This document shows, piece after piece, positions 35,619 to 45,272 of a stretch of 64,000 nucleotides of DNA; within the stretch, counting starts at the first letter, position 1; each line of letters starts with the position of its first letter. The stretch is from Bacillota bacterium (GTDB lineage: Bacteria > Bacillota > Clostridia > Caldicoprobacterales > DTU083). Below the pieces are notes generated by a model, which did no database searches, was not told the origin of the DNA, and saw only the letters and a list, made by a program, of their open reading frames with translations. A program made the translations under genes and the position numbers. The stretch is taken from contig JAKPIB010000037.1 of the NCBI GenBank assembly GCA_029549985.1, forward strand, positions 94,365 to 158,364, written 5' to 3'.

Positions 35619-35668
35619 CCTGCCATAGTATACAGGATGAAAGGAGTCTGGATTTCAGGGGTAGGCAG

Positions 35669-36544
35669 ATGAAGGCATTTGATGATGATTTTATCGGGAA
35701 GCTGGAAAGAATAAGGCTCAACAGCCAAAAGGCGGTAGCTGGCGCTACGGGCGGCAACCGGAGGTCGAAGGCCAAGGGTAGCTCCATAGAGTTTTCCGAT
35801 TTTCGCGAATATACGACCGGCGATGACTACAGGTCCATAGACTGGAATGCCTATGCGAGGTTCGAAAAGCTTTTTGTGAAGCTCTATATGGAGGAGAGGG
35901 AGGCCAATATCAGTGTCCTCCTTGACACAAGCGCTTCCATGGGAAAGACCCATCCGGAGAAAGGCATAGCTGCCAAGCGGCTGGCTGCCATTTTCGTATA
36001 TGCAGCCCTTGCCGGCTATGACAGGGCAGGCATCGCCGCCATCAGCAGCAGGGGCATAGAGCACCTGCCACATTTCTCGGGTAAAGCAGGTCTTGCCCGG
36101 GCGCTTGCCTTCCTGGAAGGGCTGGAGTTTGAAGGCGGAACCGGCCTTAGTAGCAGCATCATGGCCTGTTCCCACCTGTACGGCAGAAAAGGGATAACCA
36201 TACTGATATCAGACCTGTTTTCCGGTGACAGTTACAAGGATGCCCTCAAGTGGCTGAAGTACCAGCAGCAGGAAGTGGTGCTGGTGCAGGTATTGGCCCG
36301 GGATGAGCTTGCTCCCCGGTGGACAGGCCCTGTAAGGCTCATAGATTCCGAGACAGGCCGGGATGTCCAGGTGGAGATGTCACCAAGGGCACTGAGCCTG
36401 TATCAAAAAGCCCTTGATGCATTTCTGAATGATATCCGGACCTTTTGCACCAGCATGGAAATATCCTATTGCCTGATCCCAAGCGATCTGTCCCTTGATG
36501 AGATCATATTCGGCGGCCTGCGTAAGGCCGGCATCTTATCCTGA
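35669..36544 (+). CDS. DUF58 / VWA-like domain protein
   Basis: A 291-residue soluble protein with the DUF58 signature FSDFREYTTGDDYRSIDWNA in its N-terminal third, followed by VLLDTSASMG, a MIDAS-type Asp-x-Ser-x-Ser site of a von Willebrand A fold. There is no membrane segment, unlike the DUF58 protein at 5908-7125. It is probably the cytoplasmic adaptor of the MoxR ATPase encoded upstream. The gap to moxR is 50 bases and to the next gene 12 bases. Confidence 0.92.
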   Translation: MKAFDDDFIGKLERIRLNSQKAVAGATGGNRRSKAKGSSIEFSDFREYTTGDDYRSIDWNAYARFEKLFVKLYMEEREANISVLLDTSASMGKTHPEKGIAAKRLAAIFVYAALAGYDRAGIAAISSRGIEHLPHFSGKAGLARALAFLEGLEFEGGTGLSSSIMACSHLYGRKGITILISDLFSGDSYKDALKWLKYQQQEVVLVQVLARDELAPRWTGPVRLIDSETGRDVQVEMSPRALSLYQKALDAFLNDIRTFCTSMEISYCLIPSDLSLDEIIFGGLRKAGILS

Positions 36545-36556
36545 GGAGGGCTGCCC

Positions 36557-38368
36557 TTGTCTTTTCTTAATCCATGGGGATTGACAGCAGCTCTGTTGGT
36601 TGTCCCCGTCATACTTCTGTATATACTAAAGCAGCAATACACTGATGTGCATTTGCCCAGCACCATGCTCTGGCAGCAGGTGCACAGGGACCTGAGAGCG
36701 GTCAGACCCTGGCAGCGGTTGAGGACCCACCTGCTTCTCCTGCTGCAGCTTCTGGCTGTTTTGCTATTTGCCCTGTCTCTTGCCAGGCCGGTGTTTGTGA
36801 GCAGGGTCGGGGGCGTCCATTATATCGTCGTGGTGGACTCATCTGCCAGGATGCAGGCGGTGGATGTGAAACCATCCAGGATGGAGGCTGCCAGGCAAGG
36901 CCTTCTGGACCTGATCTCGGGCATGGGACTAAACGATACCATGACTGTCATACAGGCAGGCATAGAGCCCTATGTCGCTGTAAACCAGACGGGTGACAAG
37001 GCCATGCTCAGAAGCGCAGCCCGGGAGCTTTCAGCCTTGAACTCAAGATCGGACTTGGACAAGGCCCTGCAGCTGGCTTCTGCTATTTCAAGCGACGGAG
37101 AAAACGGGGAAGTACATGTTTTCACCGATACCGGCGGGCAATACGGGGACGAGGTGAAGCTTCACCTTTACGGGGGCAGGGGCAACAACGTGGCTGTTGC
37201 CAATGTCAGCGCCGGCAAGCAGGACAAGAGCGTCATTGCCCTTACAACCATAGTCAACTACGGAGCTGATGCGAGGCTCAACATAGAGCTCAAGGTCGAC
37301 GGATATGTCTACAGCATAAAGGAGATATCCCTGCCTGAGGGAGGGCATGAAAACATATACTGGACCGGTATCCCGGAGGATGCCAAAACAATAGAAGCAG
37401 TGATAGCTGAGGAGGACGACCTTGCGATCGACAACCGTGGCTTTGCGGTAGTAGAGGAGGAGTCCCGCCTAAGCGTCCTGCTGGTCGCCGACCGCAATGT
37501 CTTTATTGAGAAAGCCCTGGGGCTGCGCGCCGATATAGAGCTCTACAAGACCAACCCGGGCGAGGAGCCCGCAGGCCAGGACTTTCCCCTGTATATCTAT
37601 GACGGCTATGCACCCGTTGAACTGCCCAAAGCCCATATGCTGATCTTCAATCCCCCGGAGGGCACGAAGCCTGGTTTGGCTTCAAAGGAGGAGTTCGTCC
37701 CGGGCAAGGTAAGAAAAAACGCCAATACCTTGCATGAAGACCTTTTACGGTATACCGAACCCGGAGACTACCAAATAGCCAAAGCCAAAAGGCTCACTGT
37801 CCCTGAAGGCTTCGATGTCCTGCTGGAGGATGCGGACAGCGAGCCTTTGCTGATCGCCGGTGAGATCGATGGCAGGAAGACCGCGGTCTTTGCTTTTTCG
37901 CTGCACGATTCCAACCTTCCTGTGAAGGCTGACTTCCCGATCCTGATGCAGGGCCTCATAAACTGGATGCTGCCACCCTCGGGGAACAAGCTTCCCCATG
38001 TATATGCAGGAGAGCCCCTGGCGCTTGAGCCCCTGCCGGATGCTGACTCGATCTGGGTCATTGCGCCCTCGGGCAGGAAGTATGAATTTGATGTCTATCC
38101 GAGGCCTGTCTTTTATGACACCTATGAACCGGGCATTTTTGAGATAGTCCAGACCGCAGGCGGAAAGACCCATAGGTCATATTTTGCCGTATCGGTAGAG
38201 ACCGGGCTCGTTTCAGATCTCAGAAGCAATATGGGCGAGCAGCCTGGCAGGGGTCCGGACAGAACGGCAGCCATCGGCTATCGGATTGAGGATCTGTGGA
38301 CTTATGCAGGCCTTGTCCTCGTGCTTTTATTGCTGACGGAATGGTGGGTGTATCACAATGATATTTAG
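36557..38368 (+). CDS. BatA-like membrane protein with VWA domain lacking a full MIDAS
   Basis: A 603-residue membrane protein. It opens with the BatA/aerotolerance N-terminal pattern (FLNPWGL, then a helix, then QRLRTHLLLLLQLLAVLL). Its von Willebrand A domain begins YIVVVDSSAR, where Asp94 and the first Ser of the metal site are kept but the third position is Arg, so metal binding is doubtful. A C-terminal extracellular part ends in a final helix (WTYAGLVLVLLLL). Translation starts at TTG 36557, six bases after GAGGAGGG, and the gene overlaps the next VWA gene by 11 bases. Confidence 0.88.
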   Translation: MSFLNPWGLTAALLVVPVILLYILKQQYTDVHLPSTMLWQQVHRDLRAVRPWQRLRTHLLLLLQLLAVLLFALSLARPVFVSRVGGVHYIVVVDSSARMQAVDVKPSRMEAARQGLLDLISGMGLNDTMTVIQAGIEPYVAVNQTGDKAMLRSAARELSALNSRSDLDKALQLASAISSDGENGEVHVFTDTGGQYGDEVKLHLYGGRGNNVAVANVSAGKQDKSVIALTTIVNYGADARLNIELKVDGYVYSIKEISLPEGGHENIYWTGIPEDAKTIEAVIAEEDDLAIDNRGFAVVEEESRLSVLLVADRNVFIEKALGLRADIELYKTNPGEEPAGQDFPLYIYDGYAPVELPKAHMLIFNPPEGTKPGLASKEEFVPGKVRKNANTLHEDLLRYTEPGDYQIAKAKRLTVPEGFDVLLEDADSEPLLIAGEIDGRKTAVFAFSLHDSNLPVKADFPILMQGLINWMLPPSGNKLPHVYAGEPLALEPLPDADSIWVIAPSGRKYEFDVYPRPVFYDTYEPGIFEIVQTAGGKTHRSYFAVSVETGLVSDLRSNMGEQPGRGPDRTAAIGYRIEDLWTYAGLVLVLLLLTEWWVYHNDI

Positions 38369-41177
38369 CTTCAAAAACCCGCTGCTGCTGGTCCTGCTCC
38401 TGCCCTGTGCAGGCTTTACGGTCTTTATCTATCTGAAATACAGAAAATACAGGCTCTACAAGGGCTTCATGCCTGCTGCCGTCAGGCTTCTGATACTCCT
38501 TTTGCTGATATTGTCCATAGCCGGCATTGAGCTTAAGACCCTGGTGGACGATGTGGAGCTTATCTTTGCAGCCGACCTGTCCGACAGCACACTGACCGCC
38601 AGGGAGGATATCCTTGGCTTCATGCGGGATTCACTGAGGATCCTGCCTGACAATTATAAAACCGGCATCGTGGGGTTTGGCGGCGACGCCCAGGTCGAGC
38701 ATATGCTCACGGGCTTCCGGAGCTTCAACGGTTTTCACATAACACCTGACACAAGCCTGACCAATATAGATGCTGCCCTGCAAAGGGCGGAGTCCCTCTT
38801 TTCATCAGCGAGCCGGAAGCGTATAGTGCTGCTAACCGACGGGAACGAGAATGCGGGAGACGGCATGATGCGGGCCAGGATCCTCAGGCAGCAGGGCATC
38901 AGGGTGGACGGCCTGCTCCTTGAGACCCGGCCTCTTGCAGAGGTCCAGCTTTCCGATCTAAGGATACCCGCATCCCTGTACCAGGGCGAGTCATACGGGG
39001 TCAGGGTCGTGATAGACTCGACAGTTGAAACGAGGGGTACCCTCAAGCTCTTTGCCGACAGGACGGTCGTCGGCATGCAGACAGTAGAGCTGCAAAAGGG
39101 GACCAATATCTTTGTCTTCGACGAAAAGGCGATCCAGACCGGCACCATAGTCTATGAGGCAGAGCTTGAGGCTGCGGATGACACCTTCCGCCAGAACAAC
39201 AGGATGTCTGCCTTCACCAGGATCAAGGGCCCGGCCCAGGTGGCCATAGTAGAGGGCGCTGAGGGCGAAGGCAGGGAGCTTGCGAAGATCCTGGAAGCAG
39301 GGGGCTTCAGATACAAGGTTTTCACGCCCAATACCATGCCTGCAGACCTTGATGAGCTGGTCAAATATGATGCCGTGGTCCTGGCTAACGTGGACTATGA
39401 AAAGCTCCGCGAGGACAAGGTCAAAATGCTGGATGCCTATGTCAGATCCCTGGGCAAGGGCCTCCTGACCACAGGGGGCGACAGCAGCTATATTCTTGGG
39501 GGATACCTGGGCACACCTCTTGAAAAGCTCCTGCCTGTAGAGATGGAGCTGAATAACAAGGAGGAAAACCCGTCCCTGGCCCTCCTGCTTGTCATAGACA
39601 AGTCCGGCAGCATGTCCGGCGACCAGTACGGGATATCCAAGATGGAGCTGGCCAAGGAAGCCGCCATCAGGTCCCTGGAGGTACTGAGGGAGACCGACTA
39701 TATCGGCATTGTAGCCTTCGATTCCATGGCTTATTGGGTAGTCGATACCCAAAAGGCAAAGGACAAGGATAGTATCGGTAAACGTATCGCTACGATGGCT
39801 CCCGGCGGCGGCACGAACCTGTCGCCCGGCCTTCAGTTTGCCCTGGCCTCGCTCAGCAAGGTGGATGCAGCCTTCAAGCATGTCATCGTGTTGACGGACG
39901 GGCAGACGGAACAGGGCAATATCACAGGAATAATCGGGCAGATGACAGACGAGGATATCACCATATCAGCCGTAGCTGTTGGCGATGATGCGGATACCAG
40001 GCTGATGCAGCGCATCGCCGAGCTTGGCAAGGGCAGGTATTACTTTACGAATGACTTTGCCAGCATCCCTAAGATATTCACAAAGGAAACCTACCTGGCG
40101 AAGCGCGACTATATAAACAATGAAACCTTTTATCCGAAGGTCGCAGGTTATTCGCCCATACTGCAGAATATAACGTCCATTCCTCCGCTCCATGGCTATA
40201 TAGCGGCTACACCCAAGGCCGGTGCGGAGGTGTTCCTGCAGAGCAGCAAGGACGACCCTGTGCTTGCGAGCTGGACCTACGGACTTGGAAAGGTAGCCTC
40301 CTGGATGAGCGATACCACCGGGATCTGGACGGAGGACTGGATGGCCTGGTCAGGGTCTGCCGACTTCTGGCTCAATACCCTGTCCTATATACTTCCCAGC
40401 GAGGGTACCGGCTCTGCGGGCCTGGAGGTGGAGCGGGACGGCAGCCTGGCAAGGATAAGCCTGACCAGCAAGGATGGCCTGGGTATAGGCGGAGATGCGA
40501 AAGCAGTTATTGTCGACCCTGAAGGCAATGAAAGGTCTGTTGCCCTTAATCCCATAAAGCCCGGTTATCATCAGGTAAGCTTTCAATTGGACAAACCAGG
40601 CGTATACCTGATCAGGGTGGAGCAAAACAGCGGCGGAGTCACGAGCGTTATGGAAACAGGCCTGAACTATCCCTACTCGCCTGAATATGATATGCGGTTG
40701 ACATCGTCCAAAGCCGTGCTGGAGCACATAGTGAACCAGACCGACGGAAGGATAGTCAAGGAAGCTGAGGAGTTGCTTCAATATGAAGAGCCGCCAGTGT
40801 GGAAGCATACCGAGATATGGCCTCTCCTGCTGACAGCAGCGCTTGTCATATTTATCTATGACATAGCTGCCAGGAAGCTGGAGCTGGGCAGGATCGCAGG
40901 AAAAATAGCCCGGCGTGCCAAAGACCGGCTGGTCAGGCTTTATGGAGCCCTTATCCGGTATGTCGCAAACAGACGGGCAAACAGGAGCGCAAGCATAGGA
41001 GCAGACAGCATGCAGCCTGAAAGAAAAATGCCAGGGGCTGAACAGCTGTCCCTGGCCTCTGAAGGAGCAGACGGGTCAAAAGCAGATGAAAAAGGGAGCA
41101 TCAAGGATGCTCCCGGGAGTGGCGATTTTACCAGTGAATTGTTGAAAGCAAGGAAAAAAAGCAAAATAAAAGGGTGA
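38358..41177 (+). CDS. Large membrane protein with two VWA domains around a glutamine-amidotransferase-like domain
   Basis: A 939-residue protein. Two N-terminal helices precede a first VWA domain with MIDAS Asp73 in DLSDS. A class I glutamine amidotransferase-like fold follows (YDAVVLANVDYEKL, GKGLLTTGGDSS), but its catalytic Cys is not visible. A second VWA domain has Asp414 in VIDKSGSMSG. After a beta-rich segment comes a C-terminal helix near residue 820 and a basic cytoplasmic tail. Both VWA domains appear able to bind metal, unlike the preceding protein. It ends the operon; its stop is one base from the end of the convergent DUF1015 gene. Confidence 0.9.
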   Translation: MIFSFKNPLLLVLLLPCAGFTVFIYLKYRKYRLYKGFMPAAVRLLILLLLILSIAGIELKTLVDDVELIFAADLSDSTLTAREDILGFMRDSLRILPDNYKTGIVGFGGDAQVEHMLTGFRSFNGFHITPDTSLTNIDAALQRAESLFSSASRKRIVLLTDGNENAGDGMMRARILRQQGIRVDGLLLETRPLAEVQLSDLRIPASLYQGESYGVRVVIDSTVETRGTLKLFADRTVVGMQTVELQKGTNIFVFDEKAIQTGTIVYEAELEAADDTFRQNNRMSAFTRIKGPAQVAIVEGAEGEGRELAKILEAGGFRYKVFTPNTMPADLDELVKYDAVVLANVDYEKLREDKVKMLDAYVRSLGKGLLTTGGDSSYILGGYLGTPLEKLLPVEMELNNKEENPSLALLLVIDKSGSMSGDQYGISKMELAKEAAIRSLEVLRETDYIGIVAFDSMAYWVVDTQKAKDKDSIGKRIATMAPGGGTNLSPGLQFALASLSKVDAAFKHVIVLTDGQTEQGNITGIIGQMTDEDITISAVAVGDDADTRLMQRIAELGKGRYYFTNDFASIPKIFTKETYLAKRDYINNETFYPKVAGYSPILQNITSIPPLHGYIAATPKAGAEVFLQSSKDDPVLASWTYGLGKVASWMSDTTGIWTEDWMAWSGSADFWLNTLSYILPSEGTGSAGLEVERDGSLARISLTSKDGLGIGGDAKAVIVDPEGNERSVALNPIKPGYHQVSFQLDKPGVYLIRVEQNSGGVTSVMETGLNYPYSPEYDMRLTSSKAVLEHIVNQTDGRIVKEAEELLQYEEPPVWKHTEIWPLLLTAALVIFIYDIAARKLELGRIAGKIARRAKDRLVRLYGALIRYVANRRANRSASIGADSMQPERKMPGAEQLSLASEGADGSKADEKGSIKDAPGSGDFTSELLKARKKSKIKG
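41089..41114 (-). terminator. Terminator for the DUF1015 gene, embedded in the VWA coding sequence
   Basis: GGGAGCATC (41094-41102) pairs with GATGCTCCC (41106-41114) around a 3-base loop. On the minus strand the stem is followed by TTTTT (plus-strand AAAAA, 41089-41093). It would end transcripts of the minus-strand DUF1015 gene 65-90 bases past its stop, inside the last codons of the convergent VWA gene. Confidence 0.75.
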
Positions 41178-41178
41178 C

Positions 41179-42528
41179 TCAGCGCGAGATCTTCCTGCAC
41201 TCAAGATAGAACCTTTTCTCATCGGCTTCGCCCATGGAAAAGGTCTTCCGGGGAAGGATCCCGTCCAGTATAACTGTCCTGAAAAGCTCGCGCTTTTCCA
41301 TGGCCGGCAGGAGAAAGCCCAGGTTTCCCGGCTTTCCGGACAGGCTGAGGGCCTCCTTGTCGCCATGGATATAATCGATCCGGGCTTCGGGATGCTCTGC
41401 CAGGTAATTATCCAGATAGGGCTGGAGGGTGCCGACTTCAAGGTTGCTTTTCTGATTGGTTATTTTGAACAGGCCATGACTGTTCAGGTGTGCGAACCTG
41501 ATCAGCTGGCCTTTAAAATTCTGCTTGAGCTCTGCCAGCCTTTCTGCCACAGCGGCTTCGGAGCCTTTCATCTCATATTCGGCATCCATGCCCGCAGCCA
41601 GCAGGTAGTCCCTCAACCCGGTGAGCACCGCTTGGGGGTCGACGTTGAACAATACCCTGTGTATAGGCTCAAACGCGAGCCCTTCATCGTGAACATTGAC
41701 CAGCTCAACCAGGGCATAGCGGGCAGGATGGTCCTTTCGCTCATCCGGCGTTAACCCGGCCTTGAGCTCTTCCCAGCAGGCCTTGGCCGTGGCCAGCGAA
41801 TGGTTGCCATCGCCCACTGCAAAGACCATAACCGGCTTGTTCTCAGCTAAATCGTACTTTCTGCGGAAATGCCCCGGATCAGCGAGATCCATAAGGGCAG
41901 AGAATATCTTCTCTATGGATGGCCCATCGTTCACCAGGTACCCGGCTATATGGCCGCCACCTAGCATCAGCTCAAAGTCATAGAGCTTTTCTCTGGCTGC
42001 TTTTCCTTCGGAAATGGGCTCTATGACCGTCTTTCCCGGGTCATCGATCAGGACCATGACATGGGGGACCTCCAGCGGGGCCCCTTTTCTTATGCGTATC
42101 CGCGGAGGCAGCCTGTCGACCACGGTCCCTTCAGTAGCCCGTATCAGCGTGGAAGCCCCCGGGTTGTAATCATACATCTCCAGGTCGATGGAAGCCATGA
42201 GGCCTTTTCGAAGGCGGCCTTCGGAGGTCATACGCTCCACATAGACAAAGCCCGGGGGCAGGGCCTTCAGTATGCCCCGGTCCATATACCTTCTCATGGC
42301 AGAAGCTATGCTGCGTATCCTTTTCTCCATGTCACACGAGTCGAGCCATGCCTCAGGGTATATGAGATGCAATGTGGAAGGAGCGTCTCCGACCAGCCTG
42401 GCGACCCTGTCCCAGTAGCCTGCGTCGGAGGTATACTGGTCACAGGCTATCACTGACCATTTATGTAGGTCGACAGCCTTATCGGGGAGCATTATCTCAG
42501 GGACCCTGATCCCTATACCTTCCTGCAA
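41179..42528 (-). CDS. DUF1015-family protein
   Basis: A 449-residue soluble protein of the DUF1015 family, common in Clostridia. Visible conserved blocks are KWSVIACDQYTSD near the N-terminus, VFAVGDGNHSLATAKACWE in the middle and LVELVNVHDEGLAFEPIHR. Its biochemical function is not established and I do not assign one. The start is TTG 42528, eight bases after AAGGAGG. The frame extends upstream to TTG 42582, but that codon has no ribosome-binding site. It is transcribed alone, with its terminator lying in the neighbouring convergent gene. Confidence 0.85.
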   Translation of the reverse strand: MQEGIGIRVPEIMLPDKAVDLHKWSVIACDQYTSDAGYWDRVARLVGDAPSTLHLIYPEAWLDSCDMEKRIRSIASAMRRYMDRGILKALPPGFVYVERMTSEGRLRKGLMASIDLEMYDYNPGASTLIRATEGTVVDRLPPRIRIRKGAPLEVPHVMVLIDDPGKTVIEPISEGKAAREKLYDFELMLGGGHIAGYLVNDGPSIEKIFSALMDLADPGHFRRKYDLAENKPVMVFAVGDGNHSLATAKACWEELKAGLTPDERKDHPARYALVELVNVHDEGLAFEPIHRVLFNVDPQAVLTGLRDYLLAAGMDAEYEMKGSEAAVAERLAELKQNFKGQLIRFAHLNSHGLFKITNQKSNLEVGTLQPYLDNYLAEHPEARIDYIHGDKEALSLSGKPGNLGFLLPAMEKRELFRTVILDGILPRKTFSMGEADEKRFYLECRKISR

Positions 42529-42609
42529 CTTTACTGCCTCCTTGGGCCGTATGCTTCCGCTTATGTGGCAGAAGCCCGGCAATATAGAAAAGTCTGTATA
42601 TACCAGTAT

Positions 42610-42638
42610 ATTTTATCATACAGTAATACCGGTGGAAA
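42610..42638 (-). promoter_or_regulatory. Candidate promoter for the DUF1015 gene
   Basis: On the minus strand TTTCCA (42638-42633) and TAAAAT (42615-42610, five of six) with a 17-base spacer, about 80 bases before the start codon. Confidence 0.45.
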
Positions 42639-42672
42639 GCATAAAAAGGTCAGGGCGGCGCCGCAGGCCGTA

Positions 42673-42700
42673 TTGCATCGGTTTGGAAATATAGTATAAT
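42673..42700 (+). promoter_or_regulatory. Promoter for the nucleoside phosphorylase gene
   Basis: TTGCAT (42673-42678) and a perfect TATAAT (42695-42700) with a 16-base spacer. The transcript would start about 20 bases before the start codon region. The divergent DUF1015 promoter is 35 bases away, so a shared regulator is possible. Confidence 0.55.
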
Positions 42701-42728
42701 AAAAGCAGAAAAAAAGAGGTGAGCATGG

Positions 42729-44069
42729 ATGAGAGCTGTCGATATAATCATCAAGAAACGCAACGGTTATGCCCTCAGCAGGGAGGAAATAGAGTTTTTT
42801 ATCAACGGGTACGTCAGCGGGGCCATACCTGATTATCAGGCGTCAGCCCTGCTCATGGCCATATTTCTAAAAGGCATGGACAGCAGGGAGACGGCGGATC
42901 TGACCCTGGCCATGGTGAACTCAGGTGAAAGAGTCGACCTGTCAGCCATAAAGGGTATCAAGGTCGACAAGCACAGCACGGGCGGCGTGGGAGATACCAC
43001 GACCCTGATCGTCGCGCCTCTGGTGGCAGCCTGCAATGTGCCGGTAGCCAAGATGTCCGGCCGGGGGCTGGGGCATACGGGAGGTACACTGGATAAGCTG
43101 GAATCGATCCCGGGTTTCAGAGTAGAGCTTGACCGGGATGAGTTCATAGCAGCCGTACAGGCAGTGGGGCTGGCTGTCATAAGCCAGAGCAAGGGCCTGG
43201 TCCCGGCGGACAAGATGCTGTATGCCCTGAGGGATGTGACAGGCACCGTGCCGAGCATGCCGCTTATCGCCAGCAGCATCATGAGCAAAAAGATAGCATC
43301 CGGGGCGGATGCGATCGTGCTGGATGTCAAGACCGGCAGCGGGGCCTTTATGTCAACGGTGGAGGAGTCCTTTGACCTGGCCCGGGAAATGGTCAATATC
43401 GGTGAACGGCTTGGTATAAGGACGACAGCCCTGGTTACCGATATGGATCAGCCGCTGGGTATGGCTGTGGGCAATGCCCTTGAGGTCAAGGAAGCGATTG
43501 AGGTCCTGAGGGGAGAGATAACGGGTCCCCTTGCAGACGTGTCCCTGACCCTGGCCGCATATATGCTGCTGACCGCCGGGGCCTGCAGGGACGTGGAAGA
43601 GGGCAGGTCAATGGCCGAGGATAGCCTTACCTCAGGCAGAGGCCTTGAAAAGCTTGGCGATATGATAAGGCAGCAGGGAGGAGACCCAAGGGTACTGGAG
43701 GATACAAGCCTGCTGCCCGGTGCAAGGACAGTCATCCCTGTCAAGGCCGGGCAGGATGGCTATATCTCCTCCATGGATACTGAAAAGATCGGAATCAGCT
43801 CCCTGATCCTGGGTGCCGGCAGGACCAAAAAAGAGGATCCTATAGACCCCGGTGTAGGCCTTGTGATGCGCAAGCGTGTTGGTGACAGGGTCAGCAAGGG
43901 AGATATCCTGGCGGACTTTTATGTGAACAATGAGGAAGCCTTCCCGGAGGCTGCAGATATATTCAGGGCTGCAGTCAGGATCGAAGCTGAAAAGCCCGGA
44001 AGCCGCCCCCTCATATTCGGTGCCGTGACCAGGGACGGGATCAGGCATCTAGGTTTCAAGCCCGAGTAA
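42729..44069 (+). CDS. pdp: Pyrimidine-nucleoside phosphorylase
   Basis: A 446-residue class II nucleoside phosphorylase that splits thymidine and uridine with phosphate to base plus (deoxy)ribose-1-phosphate. The phosphate-binding KHSTGGVGDT (residues 81-90), the SGRGLGHTGGTLDKLE signature (near 109-124) and the substrate-site SKGLVPADK are complete, followed by the C-terminal PYNP domain (IDPGVGLVMRKRVGD). Length fits Pdp/DeoA (430-440). No other salvage genes are nearby. The last 21 bases overlap the end of the convergent gerC gene. Confidence 0.94.
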   Translation: MRAVDIIIKKRNGYALSREEIEFFINGYVSGAIPDYQASALLMAIFLKGMDSRETADLTLAMVNSGERVDLSAIKGIKVDKHSTGGVGDTTTLIVAPLVAACNVPVAKMSGRGLGHTGGTLDKLESIPGFRVELDRDEFIAAVQAVGLAVISQSKGLVPADKMLYALRDVTGTVPSMPLIASSIMSKKIASGADAIVLDVKTGSGAFMSTVEESFDLAREMVNIGERLGIRTTALVTDMDQPLGMAVGNALEVKEAIEVLRGEITGPLADVSLTLAAYMLLTAGACRDVEEGRSMAEDSLTSGRGLEKLGDMIRQQGGDPRVLEDTSLLPGARTVIPVKAGQDGYISSMDTEKIGISSLILGAGRTKKEDPIDPGVGLVMRKRVGDRVSKGDILADFYVNNEEAFPEAADIFRAAVRIEAEKPGSRPLIFGAVTRDGIRHLGFKPE

Positions 44070-45272
44070 GCTGACAGTTACATCGGCAGTTATGCTTATG
44101 CTGGCTGACGGATATATTTCGTCCCATTGGTCCGCGATTTTCTTCCAGTAGGCAGGGGCCTTGGTCTGAAGGATTCTCTTAAGCTGAAGGACATCTGCCC
44201 CATATTCCTCCTGCATCCTTTTGATCGTCCGGGTGCATAAGCTTTCTATCTCCTTTTTGAATGTCCTTTCGAGCATCCTGATATACTCCATATCGAGCTG
44301 GCCGTGGGTATGGATATTGACATCCTCCGCATAGTTACCTTCTACCTTTATCCTTATATCGAAATGCGGGACATTATCTTTTATCGAAGGCTTGATCGTG
44401 CTCTTTGCCTTTGTTACTTCAAGCACGTTCAAGCCTTCTTCCTCTCCAGGGGTCCTGACGGTGATGACTCCGCCCCTGTAGAGGTTCCGCATAAGCTTGA
44501 CGGCTTCCAGTTCAAGCTCGGTCAGCCAGCCTACCATTTTTCCGTTTTTGATTGCCGCGCCTCCGCTGGACTTAATCTCATCCTTTATGGCCTCGACTTT
44601 GGGCAGTACAAAGTCAAGACCACTGTGTATGTTGATGATCAGTTCACCCAGATCGGTATCGGTCGCCATCCGGGAGGTCTTTTTCACATTCAGGGGGATC
44701 AGGGACAGGTACATGGATGCATAATCCTCTATCCTGGGTAACACATCGAGGATCCTTTTCGCTTCACCCTTGCTGATGAATATCTTTACCCTGCGCCGCA
44801 TCTCAGGGTCCCTGAGGAAAAAGTCCATGACCTTCTCAAGGCCTTGCCTGGCTATTTCATCGGATATGATTATTACCTGGAGGTGCTCATAGTACATAAG
44901 GAGGCTCGTGCGTGTGGCCATTTCCCGGTTCATGCTGATGAAAGAGTCGCCGATCTGGGTGATCTCCCAGGTGGAGCTGCCATCAAAGCCTCCTCCGGTT
45001 GGGCCTGAGCCAGCAGTTTGAGAATTTTTCAGCATAGGCAGCTGCACTGTCATGGCATATTTCGGCCTGCCCGCCTGGGTCTCCATTTTTTCCAGCGGTT
45101 CCTCTTCTTCCGGTGAGGCTTCGAGTTCACTGGTGTTCTGACCGATCGGATTCGGAGGATACGCATCGAGGGCGATCCCCAGCACATAGCCCCGCATATC
45201 GATATCGACCCGGTCCCAGCAGCCTGCAAGAGGTATTGTCAGGATAACAAGGACAAGGATCAAACGTTTCAT
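44049..45272 (-). CDS. gerC: Spore germination lipoprotein, Ger(x)C family
   Basis: A 407-residue lipoprotein, third subunit of a nutrient germinant receptor. The signal peptide ends in the lipobox LAGC (Cys18), directly followed by the family's WDRVDI. The C-terminal half carries the Ger(x)C fold ending with KKIADQWDEIYPSASI. It would sit on the outer face of the inner spore membrane with GerA and GerB. It overlaps gerB by four bases. An acidic, proline-rich insertion at about 40-65 (ELEASPEEEEPLEK) is unusual for the family. Confidence 0.93.
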   Translation of the reverse strand: MKRLILVLVILTIPLAGCWDRVDIDMRGYVLGIALDAYPPNPIGQNTSELEASPEEEEPLEKMETQAGRPKYAMTVQLPMLKNSQTAGSGPTGGGFDGSSTWEITQIGDSFISMNREMATRTSLLMYYEHLQVIIISDEIARQGLEKVMDFFLRDPEMRRRVKIFISKGEAKRILDVLPRIEDYASMYLSLIPLNVKKTSRMATDTDLGELIINIHSGLDFVLPKVEAIKDEIKSSGGAAIKNGKMVGWLTELELEAVKLMRNLYRGGVITVRTPGEEEGLNVLEVTKAKSTIKPSIKDNVPHFDIRIKVEGNYAEDVNIHTHGQLDMEYIRMLERTFKKEIESLCTRTIKRMQEEYGADVLQLKRILQTKAPAYWKKIADQWDEIYPSASISITADVTVSLLGLET

